From Pedobacter foliorum (GTDB lineage: Bacteria; Bacteroidota; Bacteroidia; Sphingobacteriales; Sphingobacteriaceae): a stretch of DNA of 64,000 nucleotides. The position numbers were made by a program, and so were the translations under genes. Below the pieces are notes generated by a model. The model did no database searches. It was not told the origin of the DNA and worked only from the letters and a program-made list of their open reading frames with translations. The first letter of the stretch is position 1. Each line of letters begins with the position of its first letter. This document shows, piece by piece, positions 53,275-62,612 of the stretch. The stretch covers positions 120,453-184,452 of the forward strand of contig NZ_JABSNU010000010.1 of assembly GCF_013266735.1 (NCBI RefSeq). Reading direction: 5' to 3'.

Positions 53275-53512
53275 GTATATGCCTTAATGTCTTATTGTTC
53301 GATTTTAGAATGTTGCTACTGTCAGGTTCTTGATAGCGAACACACACTATCAAATTATGAGCCATAATTACGTAAAACTAGCATTTGCAAATACAAAAAA
53401 ATGTATGCTATCTTCTTTTTTACATGAATTTCGGCAAATATGCAGTATTTTTTGGGTGCAATTGTCTTCTAAATGTCCCAATATATAAACGAAATACAAT
53501 CCAAAAAGTTCG

Positions 53513-53547
53513 AAAAAAAAGGCAAATAGTTGAACTACTTGCCTTTT
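53513..53547 (-). terminator. Terminator of the DUF4412-LTA synthase-DPP IV operon
   Basis: AAAAGGCAAATAGT (53517-53530) pairs with ACTACTTGCCTTTT (53534-53547) with one mismatch, followed on the minus strand by a long T-run. It lies 6 bases past the DPP IV stop. Confidence 0.85.
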
Positions 53548-53552
53548 GGTAA

Positions 53553-55715
53553 TTATTTGCCTCCGGGAGGGCAATTTCTTTGTAGGAATTCGGTATAAGT
53601 TAAGGCAAGATGCTCAGAGGTTCCTTCGCCTTCATTAATGCTGTGTGTTCTGTTAGGATACGACATCAATTGAAATACTTTGCCGTTTTTTATTAGTTCA
53701 TTAATCAGCATTTCAGCATTCTGATAATGCACATTATCATCTCCTGTTCCGTGAATGTACAAAAGCTTTCCTTGCAGATTTTTAGCATAAGTAATAGGAG
53801 AGCCTTTAATATAAGCCTCTTTAGTTTTTAAGGGCGAACCCATATAGCGCTCCTGATACACATTGTCGTAGGTTAACTGATTCCCCACAGCGGCGATGGC
53901 GATACCGGTCTTGTATATATCAGGATATTGGAACATTAGGTTTAAGGTTGATGAACCACCACCGCTCCATCCCCAAACTGCTACTCTATTTTTATCAATA
54001 AATGACCATTCCATAATCTTTTTTGCAGCCATGGCTTGATCACGGATATTTAATGTACCTATCTTTTGGAAAATGCTTTTGCGCCACTCTCTGCCTTTTG
54101 GAGCAGGAGCACCTCTATTTTCGATAGAAATATAGACGTATCCATCTTTCGGCATATCACCGGCATAAAGCCAATTACGACCAGCACCGTAAGTATCGGT
54201 TACTGTTTGTGATGCAGGTTCGCCATAAACATAAAATACAACAGGGTATTTTTTTGTCTGGTCAAAATTGTCAGGTTTTTTCATCCAACCGTCTAATTCT
54301 ATTCCATCTTCAGTAGTCACTTTAAAGAACTCTACTTTGTTCTTTGGTGGTTTCATTCTGCCAAGTTGATTGGTGATACTTCCTTCCATAGTTAATGGAT
54401 TTAAGGTGGTAAGTTTCATCCATTCAGTTATTGGCGGCACAACTGCACTTTGATAAGTGTGACGGGCAAATACTCCGTTTGGAGATATTTCATAAGAGTG
54501 CGTGCCTTTTAAAATTGAAGGCGTAACCATTTCTGCCTTTCCACCACTAAGTTTGGTTTTAAATAAATACTTCTGAGTTGCGTTAGTAGGAGAGGCAATA
54601 AAATAAATCTGACCATTTTTTTCATCTATTAATGATTTCTCGATAACATCATAATTGCCTTGGGTAATTAGAGTATGCTTTTTACCATCCTTGCTAATGC
54701 GATAAAGATGACGCCATCCATCGCTTTCGCTCATCCAGATAAATTCTTTACCACTATTTATCCATTCCCAACCCTGGGATACGTCAATCCATGCTTTGTC
54801 GGTTTCAGTATAAATGTTTTTTACCTCACCAGAATTTGCATCGGCAACAAATAGCTTACTCACATTTTGCTCTCTGTTAAGTTGTTGTAAAATCACTTCA
54901 TTACTCGCAGGAATCCAATCCATTCTTGGAATATAGTTTTGTATCTGATCACCGGGTACCTGAAGCCAGTTGGTTTTTGCAGTCGCAATATTAACGATAC
55001 CAACTTTGCAAGATGACGGATTTTCTCCAACTTTAGGATATTCAACTGGAATTGTGAAAGAATAAATTGAATCCGTATTATCTATCATCAAAAAGTTTTT
55101 GATTTTGGTAGCATCAAGTTGCCAGTAGGCAATAGATTGACCGTCTGGGCTCCATCTAAATCCATCTCTGCAATCAAATTCCTCTTCATATACCCAATCG
55201 AAAGTACCGTTAATTAATCTGTCGGTACCATCAGTTGTTAGTGCTTTGCTCGTTTTGCTGGCAAGATCATCAACATAAAGGTTATGTTTGCTTACATAAG
55301 CAACTTTGTTTCCATCAGGAGAAAACTTTGCGAACATTAATGAAGATGCTGGTTTATCTTTTCCAACCTGAGTAACCTGGTTGGTTTTTAAATCAGCTAC
55401 ATAATAGTCGCCTCTTGTTTCGTAACGCCAAACTTTTTTGCTATTGGTATAAATTAATACTTTAGATCCATCTTCCGATAGTTCAAAACTCTTTATTTCA
55501 CGCAATCCACTGTTACCGCTTGAATAAATTAAGTTACGACTTACAATAGTCTTTCGTTCATTCTGAGGAAGGCTGATGGATACAATCTCACCCTCATTAA
55601 CCTCATAATATGAATTGCCATCTTTAGACCATTTGATATCCTGAGCGTTGGCTTTTCCAATAAGTCCTATAATTAAGACCAGGGCCAGTTTAAAAAAGAT
55701 GTGTTTAAAGTTCAT
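53553..55715 (-). CDS. Dipeptidyl peptidase IV, S9 family, secreted
   Basis: The 720-residue protein has a signal peptide (cleavage near KANAQ, residue 25), a DPP IV-type eight-bladed propeller (about 30-475) and an alpha/beta hydrolase domain. The triad is visible: Ser584 (GWSGGG), Asp659 (GTGDDN) and His691 (NRTHSI). The WVYEEEF motif (E177-E179) is the substrate N-terminus clamp of DPP IV. It removes X-Pro or X-Ala dipeptides in the periplasm. It is the last gene of a three-gene unit, starting 2 bases after the LTA synthase-like gene. Confidence 0.94.
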   Translation of the reverse strand: MNFKHIFFKLALVLIIGLIGKANAQDIKWSKDGNSYYEVNEGEIVSISLPQNERKTIVSRNLIYSSGNSGLREIKSFELSEDGSKVLIYTNSKKVWRYETRGDYYVADLKTNQVTQVGKDKPASSLMFAKFSPDGNKVAYVSKHNLYVDDLASKTSKALTTDGTDRLINGTFDWVYEEEFDCRDGFRWSPDGQSIAYWQLDATKIKNFLMIDNTDSIYSFTIPVEYPKVGENPSSCKVGIVNIATAKTNWLQVPGDQIQNYIPRMDWIPASNEVILQQLNREQNVSKLFVADANSGEVKNIYTETDKAWIDVSQGWEWINSGKEFIWMSESDGWRHLYRISKDGKKHTLITQGNYDVIEKSLIDEKNGQIYFIASPTNATQKYLFKTKLSGGKAEMVTPSILKGTHSYEISPNGVFARHTYQSAVVPPITEWMKLTTLNPLTMEGSITNQLGRMKPPKNKVEFFKVTTEDGIELDGWMKKPDNFDQTKKYPVVFYVYGEPASQTVTDTYGAGRNWLYAGDMPKDGYVYISIENRGAPAPKGREWRKSIFQKIGTLNIRDQAMAAKKIMEWSFIDKNRVAVWGWSGGGSSTLNLMFQYPDIYKTGIAIAAVGNQLTYDNVYQERYMGSPLKTKEAYIKGSPITYAKNLQGKLLYIHGTGDDNVHYQNAEMLINELIKNGKVFQLMSYPNRTHSINEGEGTSEHLALTYTEFLQRNCPPGGK

Positions 55716-55717
55716 TT

Positions 55718-57580
55718 TTATAGTTCTATAAATTGCTGATATACGTTTTGTAGGTACGATTTAGCGGAGGCTAGGGTTTTTGAAGTTAGTTCTTTGTCTT
55801 TAGCATTACTGTTGTACAATATCATCTTTCCTACATTATCAAAAGTAACACATTGTTGGTTATCGATAAAGCCCATTCCATTATCCCAGCTAAAAAATGC
55901 AAAATGTTTGGCATAAGGGTTTAGCAGATTTTTACTCCATACAAATTCCTTTGCGCTAATGTCTAGCTGGCCTAGTATTGTTGCTGCTACATCAGCCTGG
56001 CTACCTACATCTTCAAATTTCTTCCCTTTATATTCATCTTTAATAACATCTCCATAGAATAATAATGGTACATGATAACGCTGAGGAACATAAATATCTT
56101 GACGATTTTTAGGTAGAAGATGCCCGTGGTCTGCTATAAATACAAATAGGGTGTTTTTATACCAACCTTGTTTTTTTGCATTGTTTAAGTAGGCATTGAT
56201 GCAAGAGTCTGTGTAATGTGCTGTGCTTTTGAATTTTGCAACATTATCTGCTTGTCCAAATTTATAATTGCCTGGAAGAGTGTAAGGCTCATGATTGGTC
56301 AGGGTAAGCAAAGTTGAGAAAAAAGGCTGTTTTTCTTTACTAAGATCCTCAAGTTGTCTTCCGAAAACTGCTTCGTCAAATTGGCCCCATTTGGTTACAT
56401 TACCACCTTTAAAGTCATTCTTATCAATAAGCTTCTGGTAATTGTGGCTTAAAATAAAGGCCTTGTAGTTATCAAATTCCGACTCACCTCCATAAAAGAA
56501 TGAGGTTTGATAACCATTTTTAAATAATGGCTGCGATAGCGCCGGAATCTTTTGCATTTTTTCTGGCCACTTTACAATACTGCCAGCTGCAAGGGTAGGG
56601 AAACCCGCAAGTGTGGCTACAAGCCCCTTGTCGGTACGACTGCCAGAAGAGTAAATGTTACTAAACAATACTCCCTTATGAATTAGTGTGTCAAAATTAG
56701 GAGTAATACCATCTTCGTTACCAAGGGTTTTGGTTAGATCGGCCGTAAAGCTTTCAATAATCACCAAAACTACATTCGGCCTTTTGGTTTTTAATATATT
56801 GATAGTCGTATCTTTAGCTGGAGTATAAAGTGCTTTAATGTTTGTATCAGCTTCCTGCTTACTTAAGTAAACATATGGGTTAGATTTTGTCATTCCAGCA
56901 GAAAGGATGCTTGATATCAGGTTCCATTCAGTGTTTACTGCTGCATGATTTAATACTTGTTCTTTAGAAAAGTAAGCCATGCTTTGAGTAATTGGAGACC
57001 CCTTTAATCCACCTCTTATTAATATAAAGTTTAGGCAAATCAATGCAACAACAGCAATACCTCTTAACCAAATAGGACTAGCCTTAAACTCTAGTTTTCT
57101 AAGCACAACATAACGTTGAAGAACGAAACCGATCGCAATCAGTAGAACAAGTAGAGATAACGTCAATGCAATAGGAGAGGATGCGCTTGATGCCAGGGCT
57201 TCATTGGGGGTTGAAATTGCAAAGCCTACTGCCTTCGCGTTTATTTTACTGCCCCATTCTCTATAAATGTTAAAGTTTACTACAGAAATAATGCTAAATA
57301 AAACAATGAGTACTTTATTGTAAACGGTAAGCCATTTTAGCTCTATTACTTTTCGGCCATTTAAAAGCCAATAGATATAGCTTAATAGCGGGATGACAAC
57401 TATGTAAGCCGTCATTGATAAATCAAGCTTTAGCGCATGATAAAAAGTTGCCATGATTTCCGAGAATGGAACCATGGCAACTTTTTTTGAATTTATAATA
57501 ATAAATGTAAGGCGGTCAACTAAAAAAAATAATAGCCAAAACACAAAGAATCGGGCAAAAAACAAGAAGCTTTTTAACAT
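55718..57580 (-). CDS. LTA synthase family sulfatase-fold protein
   Basis: This 620-residue inner-membrane protein has about five N-terminal helices and a periplasmic sulfatase-fold domain (about 270-560). Catalytic marks are the metal Glu in VLVIIESF, the nucleophile Thr in SGSRTDKG and the metal site in FIADHGH. LtaS-type enzymes transfer phosphoglycerol from phosphatidylglycerol. Bacteroidota lack lipoteichoic acid, so the acceptor is probably a periplasmic glycan, lipid or LPS part. It is 11 bases after the DUF4412-like gene. Confidence 0.92.
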   Translation of the reverse strand: MLKSFLFFARFFVFWLLFFLVDRLTFIIINSKKVAMVPFSEIMATFYHALKLDLSMTAYIVVIPLLSYIYWLLNGRKVIELKWLTVYNKVLIVLFSIISVVNFNIYREWGSKINAKAVGFAISTPNEALASSASSPIALTLSLLVLLIAIGFVLQRYVVLRKLEFKASPIWLRGIAVVALICLNFILIRGGLKGSPITQSMAYFSKEQVLNHAAVNTEWNLISSILSAGMTKSNPYVYLSKQEADTNIKALYTPAKDTTINILKTKRPNVVLVIIESFTADLTKTLGNEDGITPNFDTLIHKGVLFSNIYSSGSRTDKGLVATLAGFPTLAAGSIVKWPEKMQKIPALSQPLFKNGYQTSFFYGGESEFDNYKAFILSHNYQKLIDKNDFKGGNVTKWGQFDEAVFGRQLEDLSKEKQPFFSTLLTLTNHEPYTLPGNYKFGQADNVAKFKSTAHYTDSCINAYLNNAKKQGWYKNTLFVFIADHGHLLPKNRQDIYVPQRYHVPLLFYGDVIKDEYKGKKFEDVGSQADVAATILGQLDISAKEFVWSKNLLNPYAKHFAFFSWDNGMGFIDNQQCVTFDNVGKMILYNSNAKDKELTSKTLASAKSYLQNVYQQFIEL

Positions 57581-57591
57581 TTTACATTATG

Positions 57592-58269
57592 TTATTGGCC
57601 ACCACCTTGCATTGCTTTTAAATCTTCCATTGTTTTAAGCTCATAGCCGCTTGGTGGTGTTAATGACATTTCAGGAACTTTTTCTTCTTTATAGCTTTTT
57701 AAGGTCATCGTAGTTTTTACACCATTCTGAAACACAGTATATTTTACTGGTGTTCCTTTTATATCTGTAAAATCATCTTCTTTATGACCTGCAGGAAGTT
57801 CAAGATCTGAAGTGGTCCAAAGCTCGTATGCCGCACCTTTATCATCTTTGTATGTGTATTTCTCTGCATTAAAAGCACCTATCATTTGCTTTTCTCCAGT
57901 AGGTTTGAAATCAAGGAATTTAGGTGATCCTTCTTTTCTTTTGTCAAAGTCAGCTTTACCCATTTTCACTGCAAATTGTTTTTGAGCAATAGGAATGTCA
58001 AGCAATAACAAGCCATCTTTAGCAACGCCATTCATGATGATGGTGATCATCGCCGGGCCTTGTTCCATTTTAATGGTAGAGAGCTCATTCTTAAACTTAA
58101 CTACAGTTTCTTTTGGCAAAAAGGCAGCCATAGGTTGCTGGTCATCAGTAAGCGCATATTCCATACCATAAGTAAGTGCACCTTCAGTTACTTTTTTTTG
58201 TGCTTGAGCATAAAGTGCAGTACCAATAAGCAGGGCTGCTACAACACCGGTTTTAATTGATTTAAACAT
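57592..58269 (-). CDS. DUF4412-like secreted protein
   Basis: The 225-residue protein has a signal peptide (cleavage near AQAQ, residue 23) and no lipobox. The body resembles DUF4412: EGALTYGMEYALTDDQQ, KQMIGAFNAEKYTYKD and the ELPAGHKEDDF segment fit proteins of that family, but I am less sure of it than of its neighbours. The function is unknown. It is the first gene of a three-gene unit with the LTA synthase-like and DPP IV genes, 67 bases after the enoyl-CoA hydratase. Confidence 0.72.
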   Translation of the reverse strand: MFKSIKTGVVAALLIGTALYAQAQKKVTEGALTYGMEYALTDDQQPMAAFLPKETVVKFKNELSTIKMEQGPAMITIIMNGVAKDGLLLLDIPIAQKQFAVKMGKADFDKRKEGSPKFLDFKPTGEKQMIGAFNAEKYTYKDDKGAAYELWTTSDLELPAGHKEDDFTDIKGTPVKYTVFQNGVKTTMTLKSYKEEKVPEMSLTPPSGYELKTMEDLKAMQGGGQ

Positions 58270-58336
58270 TTTCTGGTTTTTAGTTTTTTATGTATTAGTA
58301 TAGTTTTATTCTCAATTTGTTATAGTCAAAAGGCCA

Positions 58337-59116
58337 TTACCACTCTATTCTTTCTTTATTAAGAAATGAGGCAACACCTTTTTTGAAATCTTCAGTATCT
58401 CTTACTCTGGCATTAATCTGAACTGCTAAAGACAAGCTCTTCTCCAGTTCAGGATTTGTAGTTTGTCCAATCAATTGTTTGGTTACCATTAACGAGTTTG
58501 CTGAAGCTTCATTACACAAATTTAATGCAAAATCTATCACTTTATGACTAATCTCTTCTTTGTTTGTTACAAATGTTATTAATCCGTAATTCAAGGCCTC
58601 CTCAGCCGCAAAAAGACTTCCTGTTAGTAGTATCCTTTTAGCAATAGTTTCACTTGTTTTTCGTAATAAAAAGCAGGACACAATAGCTGGAACAAAGCCT
58701 AGTTTTACTTCTGTATAACCGAAATTGGCCTCAGGAACAGCAAATGTAATGTCGCAAACCGTAGCAAGTCCACAGCCTCCTGCAATCGCATGGCCTTCTA
58801 CCTGTGCTATAACTATTTTAGGTAAATAATATATAGTGGTAAACAAGCGCTTTAGATTTTCAGAGTCCGCAAGATTTTCTTCGTAAGTGTTTAGCTGTAA
58901 CTGCTGTAAATAGGCTAAATCAGCACCAGCGCTAAAAACAGCGCCGTTAGCCTTTAAAACAACAACCTTTACTTCATCGTCTTCAGAAGCCCTAATGAAC
59001 GAGTTCGTTAGTTCTTGTACAAGCTCTGGATTCAAGGCATTGCGTTTTTCAGGACGATTAATAGAAATACTTGCTATACGCTGACTTACTGAATATAAAA
59101 CCAAAGGTTCTGCCAT
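58337..59116 (-). CDS. Enoyl-CoA hydratase/isomerase family protein
   Basis: This 259-residue crotonase-fold protein has the oxyanion-hole segments (FSAGADLAY and GGCGLATVCD) and NFGYTEVKLGFVPA, with a candidate catalytic Glu. It hydrates or isomerises acyl-CoA in the cytosol; specificity (fatty acid, leucine or other breakdown) cannot be read. No fatty-acid or branched-chain amino acid genes are adjacent. It is 67 bases upstream of the DUF4412-like gene on the same strand and may be separate. Confidence 0.92.
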   Translation of the reverse strand: MAEPLVLYSVSQRIASISINRPEKRNALNPELVQELTNSFIRASEDDEVKVVVLKANGAVFSAGADLAYLQQLQLNTYEENLADSENLKRLFTTIYYLPKIVIAQVEGHAIAGGCGLATVCDITFAVPEANFGYTEVKLGFVPAIVSCFLLRKTSETIAKRILLTGSLFAAEEALNYGLITFVTNKEEISHKVIDFALNLCNEASANSLMVTKQLIGQTTNPELEKSLSLAVQINARVRDTEDFKKGVASFLNKERIEW

Positions 59117-59274
59117 GCATTTTTATGTTTAACTGCTTTCAAACTGCTGCAATCTAAAAAAGATAATTAGAATAGAAATCGAAAGTCAATAAAGATAATG
59201 AGAAAATGGAACGTAACATAATTGATAAACTTAAATGATATTATGAGTTTGAACATGAAAATTCATTTAATAGC

Positions 59275-59286
59275 ACTAAGCTTAGT
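59275..59286 (+). promoter_or_regulatory. 12-bp perfect palindrome upstream of GH95
   Basis: ACTAAGCTTAGT is its own reverse complement. It lies about 85 bases before the GH95 start codon in the 255-base gap between the divergent hydratase and GH95 genes. It could be an operator for a sugar-responsive regulator. The palindrome is short, so it may be chance. Confidence 0.25.
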
Positions 59287-59371
59287 CGAATTAATCCTAT
59301 ATTAATCTTTTTTTAATGCTTATGTATTAATTAGTAAAACGATTACACACAAACCAAATATCAAACAACCA

Positions 59372-61846
59372 ATGTTTACTAACCTAAAAACTATTATGGT
59401 GGTTTATGCTTTATGTATAGGCATATCCACATCTGCATTTTCGCAGGAAAAGGATCTGAAATTATGGTATAAATCTCCTGCAGGATCTGTATGGGAAGCC
59501 GCACTTCCTATCGGGAATGGAAGGCTAGCCGCCATGATTTATGGAAATACAGAACACGAGAAAATCAGTTTAAATGAAGCTACAGTATGGAGCGGAAGTC
59601 CAAACCGAAATGATAATCCTGATGCTTTGGCTGCTTTGCCGGAAGTTAGGAAGCTGCTTTTCGAAGATAAATATGTAGAAGCAAATGCTTTGGCCGAAAA
59701 GACTATTCAGTCGAAAAAGAACAATGGAATGAAGTATCAGCCCGTTGGTGATTTAAACCTTAACTTTCCTGGACACGATAACTTTTCAAACTATTATCGT
59801 GAGCTTAATCTTGCTGATGCTGTAGCTAAAAGCAGTTATACAGTTAATGGTGTTACTTATACCCGTACAGTTTTTTCTTCAATACCTGATCAGGCAATTG
59901 TGATCAAGTTAACTGCCAGCAAACCAAACAGCATTACATTTAATGCAGCAATGGTAAGTGAACACAAAGGGGGTGTTAAAATCCAAAATACAAATGAAAT
60001 ACATTTGTCGGGAATAAGCAGCGACAGAGAGAATGTTCCTGGCAAGGTTAAATTTAATGCTATAGCAAAAGTTAAAAATGAAGGCGGGCAGCTTTCATCA
60101 TCTGATGAGCAGATTAATATAAAAGGAGCAAATAGTGTTACTATTTATGTTTCTATTGCAACCAATTTTGTAAACTATAAAGATATCAGCGCGGATGAGA
60201 ACGCGCGTTCAGTAACCTATTTGAATAATGCGTTAAAGAAAAACTATGCGCAATTATTAAAGGATCACATCTCAGCTTATCAGAGATATTTTAATCGTGT
60301 AAAAATTGATCTTGGTAAAACAGATTCTATAAAGAATCCAACAGATGTTAGATTAATGGATTTTGCTAACGGTAACGACCCTCAACTGGCAGCTTTGTAT
60401 TATCAGTTTGGGCGTTATTTACTGATTTCTTCATCTCAGCCGGGTGGGCAGCCTGCCAACCTACAAGGAATATGGAACAATAAAATGGATCCACCATGGG
60501 GAAGTAAGTACACTATCAATATCAATACTGAAATGAACTATTGGCCTGCTGAGGGAAGTAACCTGACTGAAATGCATAACCCATTAATAGAAATGGTAAA
60601 AGATCTTTCACAGACGGGACGTGAGACTGCAAGAGTAATGTATGGCTCAGGTGGCTGGGTTACACACCATAATACAGATCTTTGGAGAATTACAGGACCT
60701 GTTGATGGTATTTTTTCTGCAATGTGGCCTATGGGAGGCGCATGGTTAAGTCGCCATGTTTGGGAAAAATATCTTTATAATGGAGATAAAAAATACCTTG
60801 CCACAGTTTATCCGGCATTAAAAGGAGCAGCAGAGTTTTATTTAGATTTTCTGGTAGAAGAACCAGTTCATAAATGGATGGTAGTATCACCCTCTATGTC
60901 ACCAGAAAATGCACCTCGTGCCCACAAAGGTAAATCTATTGCTGCCGGTGCTACTATGGATAATCAAATTTTGTTTGATCTTTTCTCTAATACAATAAGA
61001 GCTGCAGAGGCATTAAATATGGATAAGGATCTTGTGGTGAAAATTAAAGCCATGCGTAAACGACTTGCACCAATGCAAGTGGGGCAGCATGGGCAATTAC
61101 AGGAATGGATGCAGGATCTGGATGATCCTAATGATAAACACAGACACGTATCTCACTTGTTTGGTTTGTATCCTGCAAATCAGATATCTCCTTTACGTAC
61201 CCCTGAATTGTTTGATGCTGCACATACTTCTCTGATTCAAAGAGGAGATGTTTCTACCGGATGGTCAATGGGATGGAAAGTAAACTTATGGGCTAGATTA
61301 CTTGATGGTAATCATGCTTACAAACTGATCAGAAATCAGCTTACTCCAACAGGACTAAATAAAGGTGGCGAAAACAGTGGTGGTGGAACTTATCCTAATC
61401 TATTTGATGCACACCCTCCTTTCCAGATAGATGGTAATTTTGGCTGCACTGCCGGCATTACCGAGATGTTGTTGCAAGTTCACGATGGTGCTATTCAATT
61501 ACTTCCGGCAATGCCAGATGAATGGAAGGATGGAAGCATTAGTGGTTTAAGGGCCCCGGGAGGCTTCGAAATTGAAAATATCACCTGGAAAAATGGAAAA
61601 TTGAGTAAGATTACCATTAAATCAAAGCTAGGTGGTAATTGTCGCCTGCGTGTACCTAATAGTATAAAAGGAAATGCGCTTAAACAGGCAAAAGGCGATA
61701 ATCCTAATGAGTTTTATCAAATCGATAAAATAGCTACGCCAGTAATATCTGATAAAGCTAATCTGAACAAACCAGTTATTAATGAAACCATTCTTTATGA
61801 TTTTGATACGGTTGCAGGTAAAACTTATACATTCATCACCGAGTAA
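59372..61846 (+). CDS. Glycoside hydrolase family 95 (alpha-L-fucosidase type)
   Basis: The 824-residue secreted protein has a signal peptide (cleavage near AFSQ). It carries the GH95 layout: an N-terminal beta-sandwich (WEAALPIGNGRLAAMIYG, EKISLNEATVWSGSPN) and a central alpha/alpha barrel (PANLQGIWNNKMDPPWGSKY, NINTEMNYWPAEGSN, FDAHPPFQIDGNFGCTAG) with the beta C-terminal end. GH95 includes 1,2-alpha-L-fucosidases; L-galactosidase activity is also known. It is followed 8 bases later by an SGNH esterase, so both act on an acetylated fucosylated glycan, by inference. Confidence 0.92.
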   Translation: MFTNLKTIMVVYALCIGISTSAFSQEKDLKLWYKSPAGSVWEAALPIGNGRLAAMIYGNTEHEKISLNEATVWSGSPNRNDNPDALAALPEVRKLLFEDKYVEANALAEKTIQSKKNNGMKYQPVGDLNLNFPGHDNFSNYYRELNLADAVAKSSYTVNGVTYTRTVFSSIPDQAIVIKLTASKPNSITFNAAMVSEHKGGVKIQNTNEIHLSGISSDRENVPGKVKFNAIAKVKNEGGQLSSSDEQINIKGANSVTIYVSIATNFVNYKDISADENARSVTYLNNALKKNYAQLLKDHISAYQRYFNRVKIDLGKTDSIKNPTDVRLMDFANGNDPQLAALYYQFGRYLLISSSQPGGQPANLQGIWNNKMDPPWGSKYTININTEMNYWPAEGSNLTEMHNPLIEMVKDLSQTGRETARVMYGSGGWVTHHNTDLWRITGPVDGIFSAMWPMGGAWLSRHVWEKYLYNGDKKYLATVYPALKGAAEFYLDFLVEEPVHKWMVVSPSMSPENAPRAHKGKSIAAGATMDNQILFDLFSNTIRAAEALNMDKDLVVKIKAMRKRLAPMQVGQHGQLQEWMQDLDDPNDKHRHVSHLFGLYPANQISPLRTPELFDAAHTSLIQRGDVSTGWSMGWKVNLWARLLDGNHAYKLIRNQLTPTGLNKGGENSGGGTYPNLFDAHPPFQIDGNFGCTAGITEMLLQVHDGAIQLLPAMPDEWKDGSISGLRAPGGFEIENITWKNGKLSKITIKSKLGGNCRLRVPNSIKGNALKQAKGDNPNEFYQIDKIATPVISDKANLNKPVINETILYDFDTVAGKTYTFITE

Positions 61847-61854
61847 ATTAATAT

Positions 61855-62496
61855 ATGAAAAAGTTATTTAGTTTGTTGCTGGCACTATGTCTTTACACTA
61901 CTTCTAATGCGGTTACTAAAGTAGCCTGCATTGGAGCAAGTATTACTTATGGGGCAACTGTAAAGAATAGAGAGCAGAACTCATTCCCGGCTCAACTTCA
62001 AAAATATTTAGGGAACACTTACGCAGTAGAGAATTACGGAGTAAGTGGACGTACACTTTTACGAAACGGGGATGCCCCATATCATAAAACCAATGAGTAT
62101 CAAAAGGCTTTACAGAGCAATCCTGATATCGTAATTATTGACCTCGGGGGTAACGATAGTAAGCTGATCAACAGATCTCGGTTAAATGAGTACGAGGAAG
62201 ATTATCGCACCATGATTAAATCATTTAAGGATTTGCCTTCTCACCCTCGTATTATACTATTATTACCTGTAGTGTCTTTTGTAACCGATACCACAGGGAT
62301 TTGGGATCCCGTTATTGTAAAGAATATAATACCAAAAATAAAGAATGTAGCTTACGAGAATAAAGTTGAAGTATTAGATATGCATGTTTTGTTGGTAAAC
62401 AAACCTGCGCTTATGCCCGATAAAATACATCCTGATGTAGAGGGGTCACGTATTATGGCAAAACGTATCTATCGAAAGATCAAGTTTAGTAAATAG
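61855..62496 (+). CDS. SGNH/GDSL hydrolase, secreted
   Basis: This 213-residue protein has a signal peptide (cleavage near SNAV). The SGNH blocks are visible: CIGASITYG (Ser nucleophile), VSGRT (Gly), GGND (Asn) and DKIHPD (Asp/His pair). It is the type of esterase that removes acetyl groups from polysaccharides. It follows GH95 by 8 bases, so the two are probably co-transcribed and work on one glycan. Confidence 0.92.
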   Translation: MKKLFSLLLALCLYTTSNAVTKVACIGASITYGATVKNREQNSFPAQLQKYLGNTYAVENYGVSGRTLLRNGDAPYHKTNEYQKALQSNPDIVIIDLGGNDSKLINRSRLNEYEEDYRTMIKSFKDLPSHPRIILLLPVVSFVTDTTGIWDPVIVKNIIPKIKNVAYENKVEVLDMHVLLVNKPALMPDKIHPDVEGSRIMAKRIYRKIKFSK

Positions 62497-62612
62497 TATT
62501 TTTCTCACAATTGAATAACACAGTATTTTTAAAAAAAGCAAATAAGTTGTATATTTCAAAACCCTTAATCTATCTCTTAAGAAGATTTTGCTAACCAAAT
62601 AACCATTATATT

